Below the pieces are notes generated by a model. It did no database searches. It was not told the DNA's origin and was given only the letters and a program-made list of their open reading frames with translations. A DNA stretch of 64,000 nucleotides, from the NCBI RefSeq assembly GCF_003635165.1, contig NZ_ML058619.1:124001-188000 (forward strand). The letters are read 5' to 3'. This DNA comes from Burkholderia sp. Nafp2/4-1b. GTDB lineage: Bacteria > Pseudomonadota > Gammaproteobacteria > Burkholderiales > Burkholderiaceae. This document shows, one piece after another, positions 42,406 through 55,443 of the stretch (its first letter is position 1; every line of letters begins with the position of its first letter). The position numbers were made by a program, and so were the translations under genes.

Positions 42406-45400
42406 ATGAACGCCACACCGCCCTTCGCCCCGCACCTCTACTTCTGCGACGCGCGCCTCGTCGGCCCGCTCGACGCGTGGCCCCTCACGTTCGCGCATAT
42501 CGCGGGCATGGGCTTCGACCATGTGCTGATCGGCGGTTTCTGGGCCGCCAGCGTCGCGGGTTTTCCGCGCCACGTCGCGGATTTCCACCGCCCGGCCGCG
42601 ACCTTCGCGACGCGCGCCGGCGCGCTCGAGACGTTCTCGCGCCTCGCGCAGCTCGCACGCGGCCACGGGCTGCGCGTGATGCTCGAAGTCGTGCCCGACC
42701 GCATCGCGCGCGACAATCCGCTGCGCGACGAACATCCGGACTGGTACGTCGAGCGCTCCCACGACGACGCGCTGATCGATCCGCGCAGCGCCGCGCACGA
42801 AGTCGACGTCGCGCATGCGCAGGTCGGCGACGACGCGACACGCGACGCACTGGCCGCGTGGTGGTGCGCGCACCTGTCCACATTCGCGGATGCCGGCGCG
42901 GCCGGCTTCCTGATCGACGCGCCGCACCATCTGCCGGCTGCCTGGTGGCCCGGCTGGCGCGCGGCGCTGCGCCGCACGCGCCCGGACGTCGCGGTGCTGG
43001 CCGGCGTGCCGGGCCATGCGCGCGACGCACTCGCCCAGCTCGAAGGGGCCGGCTTCGACGCGGTGTTCTCGTCCGCACGCTGGTGGGACCTGCACTCGCC
43101 GTGGTTTGCTGACGAACACCGGCTGCTGCGCCGCATCGGCTCGCCGATCGCGTTTCCCGACGCGTTCGACGGCCCGCGCATCGCCGACGACTGGCACGCC
43201 GCGCCGGACGAAACGGTCGTCCGTGCCTACCACCGTGCGTTGTGGACGGCAGCGGCGACCGGCACCGGCTGGCTGGTGCCGATGGGCTTCGAGCGCGGCG
43301 TCGCGCTGCCGCTGATGGCGCGCGACGCGGATGCCGCGCGCTATCGCGCCGCGTTCGATGACGCCCGCTTCGACCTGTCCGGCGCGATCGCCGATGCGAA
43401 CGCGTGGCGCCGGGCGACCCCGCTCGCGGCCGAACGCGGCGAAATCGCGCAGTTGAGCGCACCGGGCGCAACCGCGACCGCGCTGCTGCGCGGGATGGGC
43501 CCGTCGCTCGAATACGACGACACGGCGCTGCTGATCGCGCTGAATCCGGATCTCGACGCGCCAGCGCGCATCGATCCCGCGGCGATCCTGCCCGGCGTGC
43601 CGGGCGGCTTCACGCATGTCGCGACGCCGGACGGCACGCGCGAGCGTGCACCGGTCGCGCTCGACGCGTTCACGCTCGAACCCGGCGGCTATGCGTTGCT
43701 CGAAGCCTGGCGCGCACCGCCCGCGATCGCGCGCACGGACGCGGCCGGCGAGCGCACCGCGCTGTCCGCCGCGCTCGTGGCCGACCGGATCGCGATCGAG
43801 CGCGTCGAGCCGGCCGTCGACGGCGGCCGCTTCGCGATCAAGCGCGTGATCGGCGAGACGCTGGTTGTGCACGCATCGATCTTCACGGACGGCCACGCGC
43901 ATCTCGCGGCCGTGCTGCAATGGCGCGCGGACGGCGAGGACGACTGGCGCGAAGTGCCGTTCGTCGCGGAGCCGAACGACCGCTGGCACGCGCGCGTCGC
44001 GCTCGACCGGCTCGGCCGTCACGCGTACCGCGTGGTCGCATGGCGCGACGAATGGGCGTCGCTCGTCACCGACGTCGCGAAGAAACGCGCGGCCGGCCAG
44101 GACGTGACGCTGGAAGTGCGCGAAGCACAGCAGCTGCTCGCCACCGCGTTGAAGCACGCGAAGCCGGCCGACCCACGCGCGATCGCACGAATGGACCAGC
44201 TCGCCACCGACTTCAAGGACGCGTCGCCCGACGATCGCCTCGCGCTGCTCGGCTCGCCGACCGTCGCGCAAGCTTACGCCGCGCTGCGCTACCGGCCGTT
44301 CGTCACGCACGACGAAACAACGGTCTATCCGGTGGAGGTCGAACGCCGCGCCGCGCGCTTCTCGAGCTGGTACGAGCTGTTCCCGCGCTCGGCGAGCAAC
44401 GATCCGCATCGGCACGGCACGTTCGACGACGTGATCGCGCAACTGCCGCGCATCCGCGACATGGGCTTCGACGTGCTGTACTTCCCGCCGATCCACCCGA
44501 TCGGCACGACGGCGCGCAAAGGCCGCAACAACACGTTGAAGGCCGGTCCCGACGACGTCGGCAGCCCGTACGCGATCGGCTCACCCGAAGGCGGCCACAC
44601 GGCCGTGCATCCGCAGCTCGGCACGCTCGCGTCGTTCCGCACGCTGGTCGATGCGGCCCATGCGCAGGGGCTCGAAATCGCGCTGGACTTCGCGATCCAG
44701 TGCTCGCCCGACCATCCGTGGCTCGCCGAGCATCCGGGTTGGTTCGCGTGGCGCCCCGACGGCTCGCTGCGCTTCGCGGAGAATCCGCCGAAGCGCTACC
44801 AGGACATCGTGAACCCCGACTTCTACGCGCCGGACGCAATGCCCGGCCTGTGGGTCGCGCTGCGCGACGCGGTGCTGTTCTGGGTCGAAACGGGCGTGCG
44901 GATCTTCCGCGTCGACAATCCGCACACCAAGCCGCTGCCGTTCTGGGCGTGGATGATCGCCGACGTGCGCGGCAAGCATCCGGACGTCGTGTTCCTGTCG
45001 GAAGCGTTCACGCGGCCGGGGATGATGTACCGGCTCGCGAAGGTCGGCTTCTCGCAGTCGTACACGTACTTCACGTGGCGCGAGTCGAAGCGCGAATTCA
45101 TCGACTACCTGACGGAGCTGACGGCCGGCCCGCCGCGCGAGTTCTTCCGGCCGAACTTCTTCGTCAATACGCCCGACATCAATCCGCGCCACCTGCAGAA
45201 CGCGCCGCGCTCGCAATTCGTGATCCGCGCGGCGCTCGCGGCGACGCTCGCCGGCTCGTGGGGGATGTACTCGGGCTTCGAGATCGGCGAATCGGCGCCG
45301 CTGCCCGACAGCGAGGAATATGCGGATGCCGAGAAATACGAACTGCGCGCACGCGACTGGAGCAAGGCCGCGCACATCGGCGGCGAAGTCGCTCGGCTGA

Positions 45401-45797
45401 ATCGTGCGCGGCGCGATCACCCGGCACTGCAGACCCACCTCGGGCTCACGTTCGTCGACGCGGACAACGACCAGGTGCTCGTGTTCGTGAAGGCGACGCC
45501 CGCGCACGACAGCGTCGTCGCGGTCGCGATTAGCCTCGACCCGTGGCATCCGCAGGCCGCGAATTTCTCGCTCGATGCGTCGCTGTGGCGCGGGCTGGGG
45601 CTCGTCGACGGTGAACCGCTCGACGCGCTCGAACAAGGCGCGACGCACGCCGAAACCTGGCGCGGACATCGCCAGTACGTGTCGCTCGACCCGCATGTGC
45701 GGCCGTATGCGATATGGCGGCTCGCGCCGTCTCCCGGCGCCGCGCGAGCCGCGGCGCCCGACTCGGGCGACGCCAATCGCCCTTCCGGAGCACACGC

Positions 45798-45801
<4 letters not shown>
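42406..45801 (+). CDS. glgE: Alpha-1,4-glucan:maltose-1-phosphate maltosyltransferase with an extra N-terminal amylase-like domain
   Basis: A 1131-aa protein. The C-terminal two-thirds is GlgE: a maltosyltransferase N-domain (from about residue 450), then a GH13 barrel with the family motif SSWYELFPRS, NPPKRYQDIVNPDFY, the nucleophile Asp in FRVDNPHTKP and the acid/base Glu in FLSEAFTRP. It transfers maltose from maltose-1-phosphate to an alpha-glucan. Residues about 1-430 form a second, reduced amylase-like barrel: GFLIDAPHH keeps the Asp, but the expected Glu position reads AGVPG. No strong ribosome-binding site precedes the ATG. The stop overlaps the treS start (ATGA). Confidence 0.93.
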
Positions 45802-49207
<3,406 letters not shown>

Positions 49208-49211
<4 letters not shown>

Positions 49212-51409
49212 CCGACACGCTGTTCGACCGCCGCGATATCGATGCGCTGCTCGCCGGCCGCCATCCGGACCCGTTCGCGTGCCTCGGCCCGCACGACGAC
49301 GCGGGCCGGATCGTCGTGCGCGCGCTGCTGCCCGGAGCGCAGCGCGTGCGCGCGGTGACGCCCGACGGCGACGAACTCGGCACGCTCGCGCGCGTCGACG
49401 AGGCCGGCTGTTTCGCCGGGACGATCGCACGCGACGGCCATTACCGCCTCGCGATCGACTGGCCCGACGCGCGGCAGGTGACCGACGACGCGTATGCGTT
49501 CGGCACGCTGCTCGATGACGCGGCGCTCGCGCGGTTCGCCGCCGGCGACCCGGCTGCGGTGCTCGAGTGCCTGGGCGCGACGCCGATGCGCGTCGACGGC
49601 GTCGACGGCGTGCGCTTCGCGGTGTGGGCGCCGAATGCGCAACGCGTGTCGGTGGTCGGCGATTTCAATGCATGGGACGGCCGCCGGCATCCGATGCGGC
49701 TGCGGCGGCCGTGGGGCGTGTGGGAGCTCTTCGTGCCGGACATCGGCGCGGGCGAGCACTACAAGTACGAGCTGTGCGCAAGCGACGGACACGTGCTGCC
49801 GCACAAGGCGGACCCGTGCGCGCGCGCGACCGAGGCGCCGCCACGCACCGCGTCCGTCGTCGCGGACACGGCGGCGCTCGACACCTTCGCGTGGCACGAC
49901 GCCGGCTGGATCCACGCGCGGCCGCATGCCGATCGCCGCTTTCGTGTGCCGTGGTCGATCTACGAGGTGCATCCGGAATCCTGGCAGCGCGTGCCCGAGG
50001 AGATGGACCGCAGTTCGACCTGGGACGAGCTCGCCGAGCGGCTGATCCCGTACGCGAAGGGAATGGGCTTCACGCACGTCGAATTCATGCCGATTTCCGA
50101 ATACCCGTTCGGCGGCTCGTGGGGCTACCAGCCGCTCGCGCAGTTCGCGCCGTCCGCGCGCTTCGGGCCGGTCGACGGCTTCGCGCGCTTCGTCGACCGT
50201 GCGCATGCGGCCGGCATCGGCGTGATCGTCGACTGGGTGCCCGCGCACTTCCCGAACGATGCGCACGGGCTCGCGCAGTTCGACGGCAGCGCGCTGTACG
50301 AGCACGCCGATCCGCGCGAAGGCATGCACCCGGACTGGAATACCTGCGTGTTCAATCTCGGGCGCAACGAAGTCGGCGCGTTCCTGATCGCGTCGGCGCT
50401 TGCGTGGGCGCGCCGCTATCACGTGGACGGGATCCGCGTCGACGCGGTCGCGTCGATGCTGTACCGCGACTATTCGCGCAAGGAAGGCGAATGGGTGCCG
50501 AACGTGCATGGCGGACGCGAGAACCTCGAATCGGTCGCGTTCCTGCGCGCGCTGAACGACACGCTGCACGGTGCGCTCGCACCGGCCGGCGTCGTCACCA
50601 TTGCCGAGGAGTCGACCGCGTGGCCGGGCGTCACCGCATCGACCGCCGACGGCGGGCTCGGTTTCGACTTCAAGTGGAACATGGGTTGGATGCACGACAC
50701 GCTGTCGTATCTGCACGAGGACCCGATCCACCGCCGCTATCACCACGACCGGATGACGTTCGGGCTCGTCTACGCGTTTTCCGAGCGCTTCGTGCTGCCG
50801 CTGTCGCACGACGAGGTCGTGCACGGCAAGGGCTCGCTTGCCGCGAAGATGCCGGGCGACGCGTGGCAGCGGCTCGCGACGCTGCGCGCGTACTTCGGCT
50901 TCATGTGGGCGCATCCGGGCAAGAAGCTGCTGTTCATGGGCAGCGAATTCGCGCAATGGTCCGAGTTCGCGCACGACGCGACGCCGCACTGGGATCTGCT
51001 CGATGCGCCCGCGCATCGCGGCGTGCAGCGGCTCGTGCGCGACCTGAACCGTGCGTACGCGGCCGAACCGGCGCTGCACGTGCTCGACTGCCACGCGAAC
51101 GGCTTCGCATGGCTGATCGGCGACGATCGCGCCAACAGCGTGTTCGCGTTCGCGCGCCGCGACGATACGGGGCGCGTCGTCGTCGCGGTCAGCAACTTCA
51201 CGCCGGTGCCGCGCGCCGGCTATCGCGTCGGGCTGCCCGCACCCGGGCAGTGGCGCGAACTGATGAATACCGATGCCGCCGTGTACGGCGGCACGAACGC
51301 CGGCAACGACGGCGCCGTCCTGGCGGAGGACATCCCCGCGCACGGCGAGTCGTGGTCGGCCAGCTTGCGCCTGCCGCCGCTCGCGACCCTGTGGCTCAGC
51401 CCGGCGTGA
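49208..51409 (+). CDS. glgB: 1,4-alpha-glucan branching enzyme
   Basis: A 733-aa branching enzyme. An extra N1 domain (residues about 1-110, with DPFACLGPH) precedes the CBM48 domain (RFAVWAPNAQRVSVVGDFN). The GH13 barrel shows WGYQPLAQFAP, the nucleophile in DGIRVDAVASMLY, the acid/base in TIAEESTAWPG, and LPLSHDEVVHGKGSL. It adds alpha-1,6 branches to the linear glucan made by GlgE. GGAGG lies before the ATG within treS, and the 4-base overlap indicates coupled translation. Confidence 0.97.
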
Positions 51410-51441
51410 CACCCAGCGCCCTCGACACGGAGACGATCCCC

Positions 51442-53556
51442 ATGCCGACCGCCCTGCCTGCCCGCCTGGAACCCGGCCGCAGCTATCCGCTCGGCGCGTC
51501 CTGGGACGGGCTCGGCACCAACTTCGCGGTGTTTTCCGCGCACGCGCACCGTATCCAGCTGTGCGTGTTCGACCCGACCGGCCGCAAGGAGCTTGCGCGC
51601 CTCGACCTGCCCGAATGTACGGATGAGGTATGGCACGGCTACCTGCCGAACGCGCATCCGGGCACCGTGTACGGTTTTCGTGCGGACGGCCCATACCAGC
51701 CGCAGCACGGCCATCGCTTCAACCCGACCAAGCTGCTGCTCGATCCGTACGCGCGCAAGCTGGTCGGCCACTTCCGCTGGTCCGACGCGCTGTTCGGCTA
51801 TCGCGTGCATTCGAACCGTGCGGACCTGTCGATGGACCGCCGCGACTCCGCGCCGGCGATGCCGAAGGCCGTGGTCGTCGACGAGGCATTCGACTGGAGC
51901 ATGGACCGGCGGCCGAACGTGCCGTGGCGCAGCACCGTGATCTACGAAACCCACGTGCGCGGCACGTCGATGCGCCGCGCCGGGTTGCGCGTGCCGGAGC
52001 GCGGCACGTTCGCGTCGCTCGCGCATCCGGCGTTCATCGATCACCTGCTGTCGATCGGCGTGACGACGGTCGAGCTGCTGCCGGTGCATGCGTTCCTGCA
52101 GCAGCGGGCGCTCGTGAACCGCGGGCTGCGCAACTACTGGGGCTACGACACCGCCGCGTTCTTTGCGCCGGAGCCGTCGTACCTGACCACGCGGCGGCTC
52201 GACGAGATGCGCATCGCGATCCGCCAGCTGCATGCGGCGGGGATCGAAGTCGTGCTAGACGTGGTCTACAACCACACGTGCGAAGGCAACGAGCTCGGCC
52301 CGACGCTGTCGTGGCGCGGCCTCGACAACGCGAGCTACTACCGGCTGCGGCCGGACGACCCGCGCTATCACGTGGACGAGACCGGCTGCGGCAACACGCT
52401 GAACATGTCGCATCCGCGCGTCGTGCAGATGGTGATGGATTCGCTGCGCTACTGGGCCACCGCGTTCAACATCGACGGCTTCCGGTTCGATCTCGGCGTG
52501 TCGCTCGGCCGCGAGGATCACGGCTTCGACCCGGGCGCGGGCTTCTTCGACGCATTGCGGCAAGACCCGGTGCTCGCGCAGCGCAAGCTGATCACCGAGC
52601 CGTGGGATCTCGGCCCCGGCGGCTATCAGCTGGGCCGCCACCCGCCCGGCTTCGCCGAATGGAACGACCGCTTTCGCGACACCGTGCGGCGTTTCTGGCG
52701 CGGCGACGCCGGGCAGCGCCCGGAGCTCGCCGCGCGGCTCTCGGGCTCGGCCGACCTGTTCAACCATCAGCGTCGCCATACGTGGGCGTCGGTCAACTTC
52801 GTCACCGCGCACGACGGCTTCACGCTGGCCGACCTGGTGTCGTATGCTGGCAAGCACAACGAAGCGAACGGCGAGGACAACCGCGACGGCCGCGACGACA
52901 ACTGCAGCGCGAACTGGGGCGCCGAAGGGCCCACCGACGATGCGAAGATCCGCGAACTGCGTGCGCGCGTCGCGCGCTCGATGCTGGCGACGCTGTTTAC
53001 CGCGCTTGGCACGCCGATGATCGTCGCCGGCGACGAATTCGGCCGCACGCAGCACGGCAACAACAACGCGTATTGCCAGGATAACGAACTGTCGTGGCTC
53101 GACTGGGAGCTCGCGCACAGCGACGAAGGCGTGCAGATGATTCGTTTCGTGTCGCGGCTCGCGGCGATGCGGCGCATGTATCCGGTGATGTCCGTGCCGC
53201 GCTATCCGAACGGCGACCGCGACGGCGCGCCCGGCATGCGGGAGATCGGCTGGTTCGACGAACACGGCGACGAGCTGAGCGTGCCGGCCTGGGAGGATGG
53301 CGAGCGCCGCGCGCTGACGATGCGGCGCGTCGGCACCGGCCGCACGGGCCGCACCGAGGCGCTGCTCGTGATGCTGAACGCGTCGGCCGGCAAGATCACG
53401 TTCAAGCCGCCCGCGCCCATGCTCGACTACCGCGTGCTGCTCGATACCGCGACGCCCGACGCCGGCCCGCGCTCGTGGCCCGAAGCCGGCCTCGACGTCG
53501 CCGCGCACACGGCCGTGATCGCCGTCGCGGCCGTGCCACCCGACCTGCCCTCGTGA
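51442..53556 (+). CDS. glgX: Glycogen debranching enzyme GlgX
   Basis: A 704-aa isoamylase-type debranching enzyme. CBM48 is at the N-terminus (GTNFAVFSAHAHRIQLCVFD). The barrel has VVLDVVYNHTCEGNE, FRFDLGVSLGRE (nucleophile), LITEPWDLGPGGY (acid/base) and FVTAHDGFTLADLV. A glycogen-type motif DNCSANWGAEG follows. It removes short outer branches, giving linear maltodextrins for TreY and MalQ. The ATG of MPTALP has GGAGACG before it; an alternative GTG at 51406 would overlap glgB but adds 12 poorly conserved residues. Confidence 0.96.
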   Translation: MPTALPARLEPGRSYPLGASWDGLGTNFAVFSAHAHRIQLCVFDPTGRKELARLDLPECTDEVWHGYLPNAHPGTVYGFRADGPYQPQHGHRFNPTKLLLDPYARKLVGHFRWSDALFGYRVHSNRADLSMDRRDSAPAMPKAVVVDEAFDWSMDRRPNVPWRSTVIYETHVRGTSMRRAGLRVPERGTFASLAHPAFIDHLLSIGVTTVELLPVHAFLQQRALVNRGLRNYWGYDTAAFFAPEPSYLTTRRLDEMRIAIRQLHAAGIEVVLDVVYNHTCEGNELGPTLSWRGLDNASYYRLRPDDPRYHVDETGCGNTLNMSHPRVVQMVMDSLRYWATAFNIDGFRFDLGVSLGREDHGFDPGAGFFDALRQDPVLAQRKLITEPWDLGPGGYQLGRHPPGFAEWNDRFRDTVRRFWRGDAGQRPELAARLSGSADLFNHQRRHTWASVNFVTAHDGFTLADLVSYAGKHNEANGEDNRDGRDDNCSANWGAEGPTDDAKIRELRARVARSMLATLFTALGTPMIVAGDEFGRTQHGNNNAYCQDNELSWLDWELAHSDEGVQMIRFVSRLAAMRRMYPVMSVPRYPNGDRDGAPGMREIGWFDEHGDELSVPAWEDGERRALTMRRVGTGRTGRTEALLVMLNASAGKITFKPPAPMLDYRVLLDTATPDAGPRSWPEAGLDVAAHTAVIAVAAVPPDLPS

Positions 53557-53565
53557 GGAACCGCC

Positions 53566-55443
53566 ATGACGTCACGATCCGCCCATCCGTTCGGCATCCA
53601 CGCGTTCGCGTCGTCGTTCGGCGCGACCTGCCTCGACGGCGAGCACACGCGCTTCCGCTTGTGGGCGCCTGCGATCCGCGCGGCCGCGGTCGAACTGCAC
53701 GGCGAGCAGCGCGTCGGCATGCAGGCCACCGGCGACGGCTGGTTCGAAGTGATCGCACCGTGCAGCGCCGGCGCACTGTATCGCTTCCTGCTCGACGACG
53801 AGCTTGCCGTACCCGACCCGGCCTCGCGCTTCCAGCCGTATGACGTGCACGGGCCGAGCCAGGTTATCGATCCCGCCGCATACCGCTGGCGCAACGACGC
53901 GTGGCGCGGCCGGCCATGGCACGAGACGGTGCTGTACGAGCTGCACGTCGGCGCGTGCGGCGGCTACGCGGCCGTCGAACGGCGCCTCGCCGAGATTGCC
54001 GCGCTCGGCGTGACGGCGGTCGAACTGATGCCGGTGAACGCGTTCCCCGGCGCACGGAACTGGGGCTACGACGGCGTGCTGCCGTTCGCGCCCGATTCGT
54101 CGTACGGGCGGCCCGAGGAGCTGAAGTCGCTCGTCGACGCCGCGCACGGGCTCGGTCTGCAGGTGTTTCTCGACGTCGTGTACAACCACTTCGGCCCCGA
54201 CGGCAACCTGCTGCCGCGCTATGCGCCGGAATTTTTCCGCACGGACCGGAAGACCGCATGGGGGCCCGCGATCGACTTCTCGCGCAAGCAAACGAGCCTG
54301 TTCTTCAGCGACAACGCGCTGTACTGGCTCGACGAATTCCGCTTCGACGGCCTGCGCATCGACGCCGCGCATGCGATCGACGACGATGCGTGGCTGCGCG
54401 AACTGGCGCGGCGCGTGCGCGCGTATGCAGGCGATGCGCGGCACGTGCATCTGGTGCTCGAGAACGAGCGCAATACGGCGAGCCTGCTCGGCCCCGATGG
54501 GTTCGACGCGCAGTGGAACGACGATTTCCACAACAGCGCGCACGTGCTGCTGACCGGCGAGCGCGAAGGCTACTATCGCGCGTACGCCGATGCACCGTTG
54601 CGCCATCTCGCGCGCACGCTCGGCGAAGGTTTCGCGTATCAGGGCGAACCGTCGCCGCTGCACGACGGCGCGCCGCGCGGCGAATCGAGCGCGCACCTGC
54701 CGCCGACCGCGTTCGTCACGTTCCTGCAGAACCACGACCAGATCGGCAACCGCGCGTTCGGCGAACGGCTGCGCGCGCTCGCGAACGACGACGCGGTGCG
54801 CGCGGCCACCGCGCTGATGCTGCTCGCGCCGCAGGTGCCGCTGCTGTTCATGGGCGAGGAAGACGGCAGCACGCAGCCGTTCCAGTTCTTCACCGACTAT
54901 CGCGGCGAGCTCGCCGACGCGGTGCGCGAAGGCCGCCGCCGCGAGTTCGCCGCGTTTCCCGCGTTCGCCGATCCCGCCCATCGCGACGCGATTCCCGATC
55001 CGAACGATGTCCATACGTTCATGCGCTCGTCGCCGGGCCACGCGAGTGCGGACGCATGGCCGGACGCCGATGCGTGGCGGCGCTTCTATCGCAGCGCGCT
55101 GACCGTGCGCGCGGCGCTGGTGACGCCGCACTTGCCCGGCACCCGCGCACTCGGCGTCGACCTGCTGGCCGGTAGCGGCAGCGGCAACGGCGCCGCGGTG
55201 GCGCTCGCCGCACGCTGGCGGCTCGGCGACGGCAGCACGCTGACGATCGCGTTCAATCCCGCGTCGCACGATGCGGTGCTGCCCGCGTTGCCGGTCGGCA
55301 AGATCGTCTTCGAGACGCCGCCGCGCGCGCGCGACCGGCTCGCCGATCAACGGCTGCCGGCGCGCGCCTGCATTGCGTGGCGCGACGGCGCGGTCAACCA
55401 CGATGCGCTGAGTCATCGCACGAACGGACACACACGCCCATGA
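53566..55443 (+). CDS. treZ: Maltooligosyltrehalose trehalohydrolase
   Basis: A 625-aa GH13 enzyme that releases trehalose from maltooligosyltrehalose. An N-terminal CBM48-like domain (TRFRLWAPAIRAAAVELHG) leads to the barrel with VLYELHVGA, FLDVVYNHFGPDGN, GLRIDAAHAIDD (nucleophile), LVLENERNTASLL (acid/base) and FLQNHDQIGNRAFGERL. This last block is typical of TreZ. GAGGAA precedes the ATG, 9 bp after glgX. The stop overlaps malQ by 4 bases. Confidence 0.96.
   Translation: MTSRSAHPFGIHAFASSFGATCLDGEHTRFRLWAPAIRAAAVELHGEQRVGMQATGDGWFEVIAPCSAGALYRFLLDDELAVPDPASRFQPYDVHGPSQVIDPAAYRWRNDAWRGRPWHETVLYELHVGACGGYAAVERRLAEIAALGVTAVELMPVNAFPGARNWGYDGVLPFAPDSSYGRPEELKSLVDAAHGLGLQVFLDVVYNHFGPDGNLLPRYAPEFFRTDRKTAWGPAIDFSRKQTSLFFSDNALYWLDEFRFDGLRIDAAHAIDDDAWLRELARRVRAYAGDARHVHLVLENERNTASLLGPDGFDAQWNDDFHNSAHVLLTGEREGYYRAYADAPLRHLARTLGEGFAYQGEPSPLHDGAPRGESSAHLPPTAFVTFLQNHDQIGNRAFGERLRALANDDAVRAATALMLLAPQVPLLFMGEEDGSTQPFQFFTDYRGELADAVREGRRREFAAFPAFADPAHRDAIPDPNDVHTFMRSSPGHASADAWPDADAWRRFYRSALTVRAALVTPHLPGTRALGVDLLAGSGSGNGAAVALAARWRLGDGSTLTIAFNPASHDAVLPALPVGKIVFETPPRARDRLADQRLPARACIAWRDGAVNHDALSHRTNGHTRP

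Noticed and set aside
51406..51441. GTG start for glgX overlapping the glgB stop
   Set aside because: It would extend the overlap pattern of the operon, but the added 12 residues are not family-like and the ATG at 51442 has its own GGAG site.
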